Source: Tetrahymena elliotti 4EA (taxonomy: Eukaryota; Ciliophora; Oligohymenophorea; Hymenostomatida; Tetrahymenidae). Taken from it: a DNA stretch of 64,000 nt. The translations under genes and the position numbers were made by a program. Location: NCBI GenBank assembly GCA_000231825.2, contig JH720306.1, positions 1,400,199 through 1,464,198 on the forward strand, read 5' to 3'. The notes beneath the pieces were generated by a model that ran no database searches, was not told the origin of the DNA, and saw only the letters and a list, made by a program, of their open reading frames with translations. Of the stretch, positions 27,303-39,427 are shown in pieces (within the stretch, counting starts at the first letter, position 1; every line of letters starts with the position of its first letter).

Positions 27303-28935
27303 TCAAAATTACCATTCTGGTTTTTATGATCTTGCACTTTTTAAATTTTTCTTTCTCTTTTTGTTTAAAATATTTGTGTTTTTATAAAATAGTTTTTCTG
27401 GGAGACTTTAATTTCTTTATTCGCTATTATTTAAAAGGGTCCTTAAGTGGTCAAAACTAGATGCTCTTTTTCTGGACTTTAAGTTTAAATAAAATAAAAT
27501 ATGGTAAAAAATATTTTCCTTTTTTTAGTAATTACTTTCCTCTTTTTGGGTGTTGTCTTATTGGGATTAGTGAGAGAGTTTTATTTTTCTGATATTTATT
27601 TATTTGTAAAATTTGAAGTTTATGTTTTAGCTTTGGAAGTACTTTATAAATCAAACTAGTTTGTCAATTCTAAAGTATTTTAGTGATTTGAAGGACTTTT
27701 TTCCTTATTACTCCTATATGGTTCAGTGCAACTTATAGCTGATATATTAGCTTGAAACTCTTAATTATTTTCATCTTGGCTATTTTATTTGGTTCTTTTC
27801 ATGTTGAATGTTTTATAAGGTTTTGGATTTTCATTTATGTAGCCAAAGTTAATTGACTCATCATTATTTTGAGGTAAACTTATTGAGTATTTTGGTTTTT
27901 TTGGGCTGATAAAAGGTATAATATCTGTTTATTTAGTAGAACCTCCACTAACATAGGAAATATTATACACCTATTAAGCAAATCCCTAACTAGAAAATCG
28001 TTTTTCATAATCTTCATAGAAATGGAATTATTTATCATTTTAATTTTGACTACGTTAAGTAGATGAGTTAGAATTTTATTCAATAAATATTCTTTTTTTG
28101 TCTGAATTTTTAACTGTAGAAAATGGGCTATTAAATTTATTCGGAGATAGCATAGATAATTCTGAAAGTTTTAAATAATCTGATTAGTCTCCATTTGATT
28201 TTTTAATTTTTCTTGATAATAAAATCATATTTAAAATAAATTTTATTAAGAATTAAATAATTAATTTACGGCATTTTAACAACTCTTGATTTTTCAAATT
28301 CAAAGTTTTATTAAAAAGCTTTGTCTTCGTTTGTGATAGGATTAGTTGTTGATAAATTAATCCCTTAGGGGTTCTATTATTTCTATTTTCTTTTGAATAT
28401 CTTTTAGTAATCTCCTTGAATGGAATATGACTATCTTTACTTTTCATCACTAATAGGTATTAAGTAATATGATTTATCTTCTTGAGTTATTTTCTTTAAT
28501 TCATAACTAGGTTCTCTATTTCTCTTTAAAAATAAGTCAAATCAAATTTATATTAAATAAAGAAGAAATTCATACTTAAGGAGTGATAAAAGTTCTTTTT
28601 ATTAGTTATTTTTTTTGTTAATTTTTAGTTTGGTAAGGCTATTAAGAAAGAGGAGCATCTTCATTTATTGAAGAAGCCCTAGATCTTATAGGTGAATAAG
28701 CTCCTATAATTCCTAAAGAACTTTTAAGTCTATTGTGTTAAGGAGACTTAGATGGTTCTCTGAGAGGATTAATTTATATACCGTTTGGTGTTTTTTACAC
28801 TGGACTAGGGTTGTTACTTCTTTTTACAAAAATATTGCTCCCATTTCGGGTAGAAAGTACTTGTGATTCTTAAACATTATAAAAGTTCTCTGGAGTTGGA
28901 GTTATTTCTATTTTTTTTTTAGATTGTATATTCAT
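27303..28935 (-). CDS. Disordered basic Ser/Asn/Gln-rich protein
   Basis: Function unknown. The start is ATG 28933-28935 (MNIQSKKKIEITPTPENF) and the stop TGA 27303-27305 (...SARSQKPEWQF). Three in-phase introns of about 55-70 nt make one frame: GTATGA...TTTTTAAAG near 28500-28575, GTAAATT...TATCAAG near 28210-28265, and GTAATTAC...TTAAAG near 27480-27535. The product is low in complexity, with many Ser/Thr-Pro sites (ITPTPEN, NPSPVQKTPNG, REPSKSPQHN) and Lys/Arg clusters near the end (TTPKKRKSRKRASS) that resemble a nuclear localisation signal. No folded domain or membrane segment is visible. It may be a phosphorylated scaffold or nuclear protein; this is inference from composition only. Confidence 0.6.
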
Positions 28936-29032
28936 GTTTCTTTTTTAGCTTAAACTTCTTGAAAGTTCTTTCAATTAGCTATATTTTATAAAATTATATT
29001 TATATGTAAAAACAACTAATATGTACTAATAT

Positions 29033-30838
29033 TCAATACTCTTTTTTTTTGACTAAATCTTATGGAATAGCCATCTAATGAGAGGGTTCTTACTTGATGT
29101 AGAAAAGTAAGTAAGGTGGATCATTTCTCATTTCATTTATGGTCACTTATCTGACTGAAGAATCATTCATGCAGTACCAATTTTCACTAGAATCTTTAAT
29201 ATAGCTATAATAATGCCCTCCCTTAGCATAACAGATAAATTAATTATTTAATGATATAATCTTTAGTAATTTTACCCATGCAACGGATCCCTAATGAGTA
29301 ATCATAGCATATAAAAAGTAACTGTTTTAAGGAGAGTATTGTTTTGATATAGAATATTCTTATAAATTTAAATCTGTCTTATAATCAATATTTTTTTGGA
29401 TTTTCATAATCTCATAAAATCTATTTATTTTGATCACCATAATATTTGGAAAATTGTCTACATTTTATATTAATTTTTAAAGTATTTTCATATGAGTATT
29501 TAATAATTACATATATTTGCTGTTCTGATTGCTTTTGAATATTTGCATTATTTACAAACAACTTCTTTTTCTGCAAACTTAGCACTTAAGCAATCATCTA
29601 AAGAGTCCATTCCTTTTATATCCTTAAAATAAATATTTAAATTGCTCAATAAAAAATGTTGAAAAAAATAATTTTATTGGCATTACTAACACAAGTGTAT
29701 AGAAAATTTCATATTATATTTATTCAGTTTTACAAGAATAACAACTTATGTTATATTAAATAGCTCCCGTGAACATATTGTTAAATAAATCAACATTTTT
29801 TTAATTCAGTGTATCTATATATTGCTGTTCTTCTTCTTTTCTACTTTGACTTAATTCCGAATCACTATCCTCTTCTTGCTCATTTTATTTATTTGTTTCT
29901 TATTCTTTTTGTTTTATCATTTCTACCTATTTTTCTTTATCACTCCTCTCATTGATTTTTCCATTCTATGAATCTCCTTCTTCTTATCCATCTTTCTCAG
30001 GCTAAAAAGGCTCTTTTTTGATTTAGCTTACAATTATTGTAAAAAATGTAAGAGGATCTTCCTACTTGCCTATTTTAAAATCACTAATTAGCTTATTCAT
30101 ATTGTGTACTATTATGACTGGGTGTATTATATTAACAGTTGCTGTAAAACACTTTCTCATGTGATTCTCTAAAAAGCACATTAAACAAAAGCTATTTTAA
30201 TTGTATAAAGTAGAGCTTCTTGACGAATTAGAAAATAGCGAACTATCAGCTAACTATTTTCTTTTTTAAGAATTTACTTTACAAACAGCTGAGTGCTTCT
30301 TTTAAGTAAAATAATTTACTAAAGGAGGAGTATATGTTACAACTTATAATACACTATTAATGAAGCAAGTATTTCCAAAATTTGTTAAACCAGGTCCCAC
30401 TCTATATAATTTCTCCCATTTATTAAAAATTTTTAGTTTATGCAAAGGATGCTCATTTTTAATAGGCTTCCCATATTCATCTAATTATATTGGCTGCTTA
30501 TTAACAGCCTTTTATTTTTTCAAAATTCCCTTTTAAGCATATTTGTTTTTCTCCACTTACTCTTTTTAGATTCTTTCATTTTCTTCTAATTATTTTTATT
30601 CTTACAATTTTTTTCTGAGTTCTTCTTCGTCCAACTCATCTTATTCTAATTATAATTTTCTTAAACGCTCTTCTTCCTATTTTTCAAGCAGCAGTTTTTT
30701 TCTTTTAATATCTTCTTCAGTTTCATCTTCTTCAAGAGGTTTTATTCCCTTTTCTCTTAAGTAAGAATTAGGATAAAATGAATCCTTATTTAATACATCA
30801 CCAAGTTAAAAAGTAACTCGTTTATAAATAAATTCCAT
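29033..30838 (-). CDS. Ubiquitin carboxyl-terminal hydrolase, USP36/42-like
   Basis: Cysteine protease removing ubiquitin from substrates (peptidase family C19). The start is ATG 30836-30838, preceded by an in-frame TGA. Residues 1-145 are a Glu/Lys/Gln-rich coiled coil. The Cys box follows: VGPGLTNFGNTCFINSVLQ, with the nucleophile at about Cys158 (30365-30367). Then come TYTPPLVNYF, FCLMCFLENHM and GKQEDPLTFF (the QEDAHEF position), an acidic Gln-rich insert, and a zinc-ribbon pair (CYSCKTE and CKQCKYSKAIRTANI). The His box GGHYYSYIKDSSENWYCMNDSSV holds His and Asp of the triad and leads to PPYLLFYIK; stop TGA 29033-29035. A short intron (GTAAAATT...GCTAAG) just before GGHYY restores the frame. 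Order and spacing best resemble USP36/USP42, which act in nucleolus and nucleus. Confidence 0.88.
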
Positions 30839-32602
30839 CAATCAATCTTATATAGATAGATGTATGTTAAATTTTATATCTTAATATCTTCCTTAAATCT
30901 ATTGAATAACTTTGCTTAATTTTAAAAGTAAAAAGAATCCTTCCTCCTTTTTAATTAATACTTTGATAGATAAATGTTTGGTTTGTAAATCTTGATAATT
31001 GAATTTTGTGTAAAAATAATAAAATTACAAAATCGAATTTTGCTAATAAAATAAATATTAAGTGAATAATAAAATACTATAAACTTTCAATAGCCAATAA
31101 ATAATATTTATTATATTTTGTGGTTATGAAAATAATAACAATTATTTGTAAATACTTATTAACTAAAAATATTCCTAATAACTTTAATTTATCAAACAAA
31201 TATTTATTTTGTGAACTTTCATTTTTCATGAAAGACAATGTACTAATTTCATTTGTTATTTATTCACTAATTTTAGTTTCTTTTATTATTTATTCTTATA
31301 CCAATCATTTTTATTCATTTTGATAGCCATTTGTTATCCATCACTTTATTTATTAATCAGATTTATTGGTTTTCAATAATTTTAAATAACTTTTATGAAA
31401 AATATGAAGAAAGAGAGATTTTCAAATTTATTTCCTGATAATAATTTCAGATTAATTTTTTCATTAAATACTAAAATACCTAGAGAATTTAAGGGATCTT
31501 CATCAAATATTTATTATTAATTATATTTATCTAATATTTTCTAAGATAAAACATACGAATATAAGTAAAAAATAAATTTATAAATTGATTAATTTAAAAA
31601 ATTGGTTAAATTTTTAATGCCAGTAAAGAGATAATTAAATTACTTTGTTGAAAAATCTAATAATACCTTTCAAAACATAAAAATTAAAAAATTTTCAATT
31701 AATTTATCATCCATTCATTTTGAAATAAAAATAAATTTTGAAGTAAAACATCTACTCCATCTTTTACAAATATATTTTTTCATTTTTTATTTTAAAAAGA
31801 AATAAATTTATTCAATTTAAAGCAAGAATAAATATTAGTGGTTTCTATATTATATTTGTACTTTTAGAATTTTATATATTAATGAATTGAAAAATGCCAT
31901 ATACCTTTTTTATGAACTTTATATCTTCTGTATATTTTTAAAAATATAAATTATTGTGCAAAATCTTACAAATTTAAAATATTGATATTTTTTTATAGAG
32001 AAAAATATGATTAAAGATAAAAAATTTTTTCTGAAATGATAATGAATGTGGTAATTAATTTAAATTATAAGAAAAAAATATTTCACCAGCTATTTAAACA
32101 GTTAAAAATATATTTTAAAAACAATTTATGTAAAATGTGTTTTTGTAAAAATAATTAAATCAATTTTTAAGAAATAAAATTTTTTTATTAGTATATTTAT
32201 GGATTAAAAATTAGATAAAATATTGAAAAAATTATCTGTTTTAGTAGCTGATTAATTTGAATGGGAAAAATTCCACACTTTAAATATTTATTAAAATTAA
32301 ATTTGATCTCTTTTTTGTTGCAAAGACTGGAGTAAAATTTTGTTGATAGATTATTTAGTTAGTTTTCAGATAAAATGTTTTAGAAGGAAAAAGGCAGTTA
32401 ATTATTATTGAGAAACACTTAATAATATTTGAAGACATATTTTGCAAAGATATATAAAAATATATTAATTTATAATCTAATTTATTAAATGACTTATAAT
32501 TATACTTTATTTTATTAAATTAAACATGGGTGAAGGGCTTTATTGTTATTCTATATATTTCCTATTTAACATCATTTTTATTTTCACTTTGAAATATTTA
32601 TT
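30839..32602. other. Intergenic A/T-rich region
   Basis: About 1.8 kb between the USP start and the 3' end of the LAMTOR2-like gene. It holds the USP promoter. Short open stretches exist on both strands (for example 31120-31323 +), but they are Asn/Ile/Phe-rich, match nothing and are expected by chance. No RNA gene or repeat recognised. Confidence 0.55.
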
Positions 32603-33025
32603 TCATGCTGCAGAAGCTTTTTTTACTTCTTCTTCAATTAATTTCTTAATATTTTAAGCTTTTTGTAGTAAAATTCCATGATTGGGGTCTTTTTTAGAGC
32701 ACACTCCAAAAACTAAATTATTGCATACATTTTAAAGAATAACAGTTCCATTATCATGATGAACTATTTAAGTTTAGATTGAAACATTAATGGCAGGTAA
32801 TTCATCTCCTATTTCTTCCTATTCAGTAATCTCATTATTTAAGAATGATCCAACAAAAATGCTTTCTTCCCATAATGCTGTCATATTGCTAATAAATGAT
32901 TTTTAATTCCAATCATTTGTGGCAATAATACCATCTTAATTACTTGATAAGAAAACACACTTGAAACTTGGCTCTTTTAAAGATATTTCATTCAAGAACT
33001 CATTTAACTTTAAAGGTTTGAACAT
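32603..33025 (-). CDS. LAMTOR2 (p14/ROBLD3)-like Ragulator subunit
   Basis: Roadblock/LC7-fold protein of 140 residues in a single exon, ATG 33023-33025 to TGA 32603-32605. The family member is a Ragulator subunit that docks Rag GTPases and TORC1 on late endosomes or lysosomes. The N-terminus MFKPLKLNEFLNE aligns with the LAMTOR2 start, CVFLSSNQDGIIA with its TLLLNNEGSLLA strand turn, and NGTVILQNVCNNLVFGV with GRVAITRVANLLLCMY; GILLQKAQNIKKLIEEE matches the last helix and the Ala-rich end is also shared. Oddity: about 15-20 extra residues (TEQEEIGDELPAINVSI) in the middle, absent from animal LAMTOR2, which is about 125 residues long. It could be another roadblock protein, but the end-to-end fit favours LAMTOR2. 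Confidence 0.65.
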
Positions 33026-35136
33026 CTTACAACTCTAAAATTTTTTAATTACTAAATGACTAATAAAGCAGATTATTTTATTCTTTTAATTTTGTTTATA
33101 AGTTATTGATTATGACAAACAATCAATCAATCTATGCCAAAATCAATGAACCTATAAAATTTAGATTATATCTTTTTTATTTATTTTTCAATATTGCTTT
33201 TTTTAATTTCTTTTACAATAAGATATGCTAATGACCCCTCAATTTAACAAAATTAAGCTTAATCACTACCTCATAACTTGATAATTAACAACAAATAATA
33301 TATTTGTCTATTTCAATTAAATATTAATTAAAATGATGATGATACTATTCAAATTTCTTTCTAACTTAACTAAGGCAAATAAATAAATTAATTAATAACT
33401 AAGAAAGAAAGGAAAATTGATTAATTTAAATTTTGATAATCTTTTTTTAAATTAAAAAATTCATAAAGAGGAAAATTGAGAGATCTAATTAAGATGAAAT
33501 CAAATGGAACTAATTTTTTAAAACTCCAAAGAAGAAGTTAGTTAAAATTAAATTAATCATTTCAACAGATTGAAGTGTGTGCAAATAAGAAAATTTTACG
33601 ACTTCTATCTTCAAAAGCAACCCCAATCCATAAACCCATTTGATTTATAATTTTTTAGGTTGTCTCCAAAAATCCATTAAATCGATGATTAAAATCTTGA
33701 TCGATATGGTACAGAATAATCAAAAAAATATCAAAACCTAGAAAAAACAATTCTTTTTCTACTCTCTAAAATTATTAAGCTCCGATTTATCTCTTTTAGA
33801 TTAGAATTTTAAATAAAACAAAAACAAAAATAAAAATAAATTATTAGATTAAAAAAATTAGAAAAAATCAGATAAAAAAATAATAAAAATTAGATAAATA
33901 AATTAATAAATTAAAAAATATAACAAAAGAAAAATAATAATAATATCCAAATAAAAAAAAGCATAGATAATAAAACTTAACAGCTGAATATTTTTGCTGA
34001 AAGATAAATAAAATAATTATTTGTTGCATAATAATATTCAATATTTTAATAAGAAGAATCTATATTTTTAATAAATTTTTTTTATTGTAAGAGAAATACA
34101 ATAAAATGATCTATCAATTAATTGATGTTTACACAAAATTGAACATTTCATTTTTATGTTTAAATTTTTCTCAAATATTTTTTATCTCTATTTCTTGGAT
34201 TTATTTTTGGTTTAAGTAGGGTATTTTGTCAACTAAAATTAATCAATTTTTTCAATTTTACTTCTTCTTTTATTTGATTTAAAATTTCTCATAATAATTA
34301 TTTATTAGAGGTAATTTTTTTTTCAATATTTTATCTTTTTTTGACTTTCTGAAATAATGAAAAATTAATAATTAAATAAAACAAATTTTATCACTTTTTA
34401 GAAAAAATAAATGGTTTCTGAAAACCAAAGAAAATTATTTTTAAATCAAATAGAAAGAATTAGTTAAGCCACTAAATTTCTTAATTAATAAGTAATTTAA
34501 TGATAGTTTTTTTAGTAATTATATTAAATTTATATTTCTATTTTGATTTTATCTACTTGGAAGTTTATAATTGACTTTTTATTGCTTTGTAAAAATATTG
34601 ACATAAAGTTGTCTTTCAAAAAAAATCTAAAATAAATAGTTTTTTTTTAAAATAAATTAAATTAAATGTTTTTTATGAAGTTATTTTAAAATAAATTTAT
34701 TTTCTTTTTTGTGTTTATGATATATGATTTTTTCTTCTTCTTAATAATCTGAAAAAATAACAAAGCTTTTTTTTTAAAATTAATAAAAGAACTTGTGCTT
34801 TATAAGTGAAGTTTTTATTATTGAAGTAAGTTAGCCTCAAAATGAACTAATTTTCATAATTAAAAACACAAAATAACTTTAATTTTTTTTAGTTTTATAT
34901 AAACTGAGCTTTTTTTAGACAAGGAATGATATATGGTTTAATTATTACTAATTTAGTTAAGAAATTATACTAAAATCATTAAAATTAAAAAATTTTAATA
35001 TACAACTAACTATCATAATAATTTTAATTAGATTTAATTATTAGGAAAAGTAGAATTTTGAATCATGTAGAATTCTCATAATTAGTAAAATTTTGACTTA
35101 TTTTTTGGAGTTTAAAACTTTATATCATCAAATAGG
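33026..35136. other. Intergenic region with a small open-frame island
   Basis: About 2.1 kb of mostly A/T sequence between the LAMTOR2-like gene and the first channel gene, both reading outward, so both promoters lie here. Around 33494-33760 the G/C content rises and both strands are open (see separate entry). The rest shows long A runs at 33820-33960 and no recognisable element. Confidence 0.5.
33494..33643 (+). CDS. Possible 49-residue basic small protein
   Basis: ATG 33494 in a good ciliate context (AAG ATG AAA) opens a 49-codon frame ending at TGA 33641-33643 and encoding a basic peptide (MKSNGTNFLKLQRRSQLKLN...). The minus strand over 33562-33790 is also open and reads ...GLWIGVAFEDRSRKIFLF..., ending at TGA 33562-33564, so the strand of any real gene here is ambiguous. 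No family recognised on either strand. The G/C content above the surroundings is the only other support. Confidence 0.25.
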
Positions 35137-38100
35137 ATGAAATACTCAATAAACTAAGATGGAGCTCTCAATAGAAGGAAGCTTTTTCAAGATGATTCTT
35201 TAAAATAATAGGATTTTTGCCATATATCTAGTGGTGTAATAGATGAAGAAGATTTTGCTTTTAGGAGCAAAACTAATTTTCCTTAAATTAATTCTAGCCA
35301 AGCTCCCAATAACTTCTTATAAAATGAAACATGTGCAAATGTAGATCATACACTGAGTTATGTAAAACAAACAAAGGTACCAGTGAACTGTTCCCTTAAA
35401 ACAAAAGACTCTATAGATAATTTAAATGAAGAATCAAACTAAAAATAATTATATAATTCAATTAGATTAAATGAAAGAAGACAATCAAAATAGCTTTCAA
35501 TTTAAATTGATAAAAAAGATGCATATTTAACAATTCAATAAATGAAATAGGTAAAAAAATCTAAATTAATGTAGATGATTAAAAGTGACATTGAGTAATA
35601 AGAAGAGAGCTAAAAAGAATCTAATTGTGTTGAGGAAGATAAGCAAAAGGAAGAGCCTCAAAACTAAGAAATAAAAATAATTACCTTTTTTTATATTTAT
35701 AAATTTATAAAGTCTTTTCTATTAAAGTATGTATACAGCAATAGTTCTCTTCTCCAAGCATTCTAAATAAAGATCATAAATGATAAGTCTAGCAATTTAT
35801 AAGTTGAAAAGAAAAGCAAAAAGGATAAAAATGTAAACCAAGTGATGCATAATAATATTTTTGATTTTATACATTATTTAAGGGCCAAAAGAGAAGAAAA
35901 TAGTAGATAATAATCTATAATGTTACAGAAATAAAATTATTTTCTGAATATACTTGTTAGAAAATTAAATAGTTATATATATTAAATTCAAATAGTAAGT
36001 CCTAATGTGTTTTAGTTACTGATATGGGATATAATAGCTTTACTTGCTTATGTTTTTTTGGTGATTGTTTATCCCTTTATTTTAAGCTTTGAAATAACTG
36101 AATCATAATAGGATTTTGTTGATTATATTTAGATATTTTATTTGGGCATGATTTTATTTGATAGCTTCTTAGGATTCCATATAGGTATTTATGAATTTGG
36201 AGAAATAGTTAAAGAAAGGACAAAAGTTTATGATAAGTATTATCAGGATAGACTTCTTTTTGACTTGATGAGTGTTTTTGCTCTTATTATTGGAGTATTA
36301 ACTAAAAAATACATATGTTGTTTATTTTCCATAATTTTTAGATACTCTTCAGTAATTATTTAACTTAAAATTAATTAATAAAAACTATACTTTTTAATTA
36401 ATTTCGTATTAGTGAATCAATTTTTAAAAGATTTTAGATAAAGTTTCAAGAATCAACATGAATCTCTAAATTCAATCAAAGCTAAAAGCATATTATGATC
36501 TCCTAAAGCTTGTATTTTACATTATTATTCTTATTCATATTTTTGGTTGTGGATTTTACTATATAGGTGCTCACTCCTGCTCATCTTAAAATGAAATGAA
36601 TTGGATTAAAGATTAGAATCTAGACTCAAGCTCATAAACAGAGCAATATATAAATTCTATTTATTTTATTACTATAACTATGGTTACTATAGGCTATGGG
36701 GAGATTCATCCTATAAATCAGTATGAAAAACTGTATACCATCATAGTAGCCTTCATAACATGTGGTTTTTTTGCTTTTTCACTTAATTTAATTGGATAAA
36801 TCGCATAGGATATACAAAAAAAATCACTATAGCTATAAAAAAAATAGTAAATAATTCAGGCATATTTGAATAATAGATAAATTGAAAATTTATCTTAAAT
36901 AAGAGTCTTAAAATACCTAGAATTTTTAAATGGATCATAAGAAGAAACCAACTTAGAAGGTATTTATTGCTTTTATCTTTATTTTCTGTGAATAAAAAAA
37001 AATTTAAATCAAATCAAAAACAACCATAAAAAATAGAAATAAACTAAAAGTTAATTATCTTTACTAAAATAATGAGGAGGATATAAACTAATAAATTAAA
37101 TCAAATAAAGATTATTTTTTATTCATCCTTATTATCTTACTTAGTATAGTTTAAATATAAAATTTTTTAATGCACCCTCTCAATAAAAGACAGTTCTATT
37201 AATCTTTGAGGTTTTCCTTGAATTTAATATTAAGTTATCCTTACAAAAAAGAATAGATTTTAGAATTTTATGATAATTTCAAAAGAAAGACAATAAAATA
37301 AAGTTTATTTGAAGGATTATTATTAAGATTAATTTAATTTAAAAAATAATTAAATTAATTTGATTAAAAAATAGGTTAAAAAATCTTATAAACATGCTCA
37401 AAAAGTATTAGAGAAGATATTCTGAGGGAATATTATGGAAGAATCTTGAACAAATGCTAAATATTTAAAGAAAACTTCAGTAAAGAATTGGTAAACAGAT
37501 TGAGTTTGAAAATGAAAGAGAAGTCATTCGCTCCAGGTGAAGCAATATTAGAAAAAGGGAGCTATATGTAAGAATTATATTTTATAAAATCTGGCAAAAC
37601 TGAATATTTTTTCAAAGCACAAAATGAAAATAAATTCGTTTCTGAGGTAAATATTCATTAGCTTTTCAATAAAATATTTAATATTTTTGCAACCAGAATG
37701 AGTAATAGATTATTGACTTGAAAACTTTCCTCTCCTAAACTGCATCTGATATTTAAGTTAGAAGCCAAGGTATAACCTCTGTAATTTATATTGAATATAA
37801 TGAATTTATGGAGACATTTGAGCATTTAAAGAATGACAAAGAAAGATTGTGCCAAATGAAAGACTAATTTATATATTAATAATCTTATCAGTATCCATGC
37901 TAAAGTTGCGGTTAGTATAAGCATACCCTTTTTAATTGTCCTTTGATAACTTATTAAATAAATAAGAGTCAACTTTTAAAAAAATATAATCATAGTGAGC
38001 AATAAGAGAGAGATGAATATTTCTACAAAAAGAAATAATAAAATGAAAAAAAGATATTTAAAACTCGGTCATAGAATAATGAGATAAAATTTGATCTTAA

Positions 38101-39427
38101 ACTGATAAGGTGTGATTTAGTTAATTATTTTTACAACTTGAACTAAGATAAATAATAAACTAAAGATATAATTATGAAAATGTAAAATGATAAATAATTC
38201 TATTAGACATTACCTAAAATTTATCAGTTATGGTTTAACTAAAAAGGTGAAAATGAAAATGAACCAAAAGAAAATCTTTAGGATAAAACGCTTTTAAATT
38301 CACTATTTGGTGCATAAAATGAATTATTTAACAATGATTTTAGCACAAGTAGTTATTCTTCTTCAACATAATAATCTTCATAATCAGACTATTCGGATTC
38401 TTATAAATAATCAACTCTATAGAGTAAAGTAAACCCTGATAAAATCCCATCAATTGCTAATTAAGAATCTATTCAGATGAGTATCGTATTTCAAAACGAT
38501 AACATAAAGAATCCTACTCAAAGTAAGCAAGAATTAGATGTTGAAAACTAAAGTTAAAACTTCATTTAATCAGAAAACAAAATAGTAATTCCAAATTAAA
38601 GTAAAAACAATAATTTTAACACTATTGAAGAATGTTTATCACCAGCAGGGTCCTCATAGTAAATATCACATGACAACTAAAACGACCAAGCTACTATCGA
38701 ATAATTTAAATAAATTTAAAACAAAGTAAAATTTAATATAGCAAGAAGAGATTAACGCAATAAATCATTTAAAAATTCTTGTTTATCATTAAATACCTAA
38801 TAAGAATTAAAGTAATAATCTAGATCAAGTTTAAATACAAAAATTTATAAAGAACCAAGTTCTCCAATTGATGAGCAACATAGAGAAGGAATCATTTTAA
38901 ATAATGGAGGTGGATAGAATAGCACTCCTATATAGCCTAATTAACAGAGGAGGCCATAAAGGATAAGTGTAATCTAATGTTAATTGCAAGAATAAATATT
39001 AATGCTACAAGATATCCTAAAAAATTAGTAAAGACATAGTAATAAATCCTTTATGAAAATTGGAACAACATTAAGTAAATTAAAGAGTATTAAATATTCA
39101 GCTGAAATAAAAGGGATACAAGCAAATATTAATAATTTTAAAAATCAAAATACCTATAGACATAAAATACATAGCTAAAATGATATACCTTTAATTTAGT
39201 AAGAGATAAACTGTATCTTTGGAAAGTGTGGTTAAGGTTTTGAAGTTGTCAAAGAATTTGAATATTACTGCCCAAAATTTAACTTTAGTTAAGTTATAAA
39301 GGCCTATAAAAAATTTTTATCATTTCATAAAAGGACAAAAAACTTCTCAGAAGAAAACAATATGTTTAAGAGTGTCAAAAAGCATGTCAGCATTAGACCA
39401 AAAGTATAATAAATAAAAAATTCATGA
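35137..39427 (+). CDS. Six-TM potassium channel with cNBD-like domain and CCHC zinc knuckle (paralogue 1)
   Basis: Plasma or ciliary membrane potassium channel of the EAG/CNG-like ciliate family. ATG 35137 (MKYSINQDGALNRRKLF) to TGA 39425-39427, with at least six short introns. After a Gln-rich cytosolic N-terminus come six membrane segments from about 36010. S4 is poor in Arg/Lys (FRYSSVIIQ). The pore helix and filter read ITMVTIGYGE (36686-36700). A C-linker and cNBD-like roll follow (SFAPGEAILEKGSYMQELYF), but the phosphate-binding cassette FGE...RA is missing; LSQTASDIQVRSQG stands there. Directly after the last cNBD helix lies CQSCGQYKHTLFNC, a CX2CX4HX4C zinc knuckle. A long Gln/Asn/Ser-rich tail leads to a conserved terminal block starting CIFGKCGQGF. 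Closely related to the gene at 44771-49443. Confidence 0.88.
36686..36700 (+). other. Potassium selectivity filter TIGYG, paralogue 1
   Basis: Codons ACT ATA GGC TAT GGG encode TIGYG, the canonical potassium filter, followed by Glu. Confidence 0.95.
37898..37939 (+). other. CCHC zinc knuckle after the cNBD, paralogue 1
   Basis: Encodes CQSCGQYKHTLFNC, exactly CX2CX4HX4C, a retroviral-Gag-type zinc-knuckle spacing, about 10 residues beyond the end of the cNBD-like domain. Confidence 0.8.
39212..39316 (+). other. Conserved C-terminal FGKCG block, paralogue 1
   Basis: 35 codons starting CIFGKCGQGFEVVKEF and continuing YYCPKFNFSQVIKAYKK. Aligned without gaps to the block at 49213-49317 in the second channel, across tails that are otherwise unalignable, which indicates selection. 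Confidence 0.8.

Noticed and set aside
31120..31323. 67-codon plus-strand open frame
   Set aside because: Rich in Asn, Ile, Phe and Tyr with no start context or family match; the length is expected by chance in DNA this A/T-rich.
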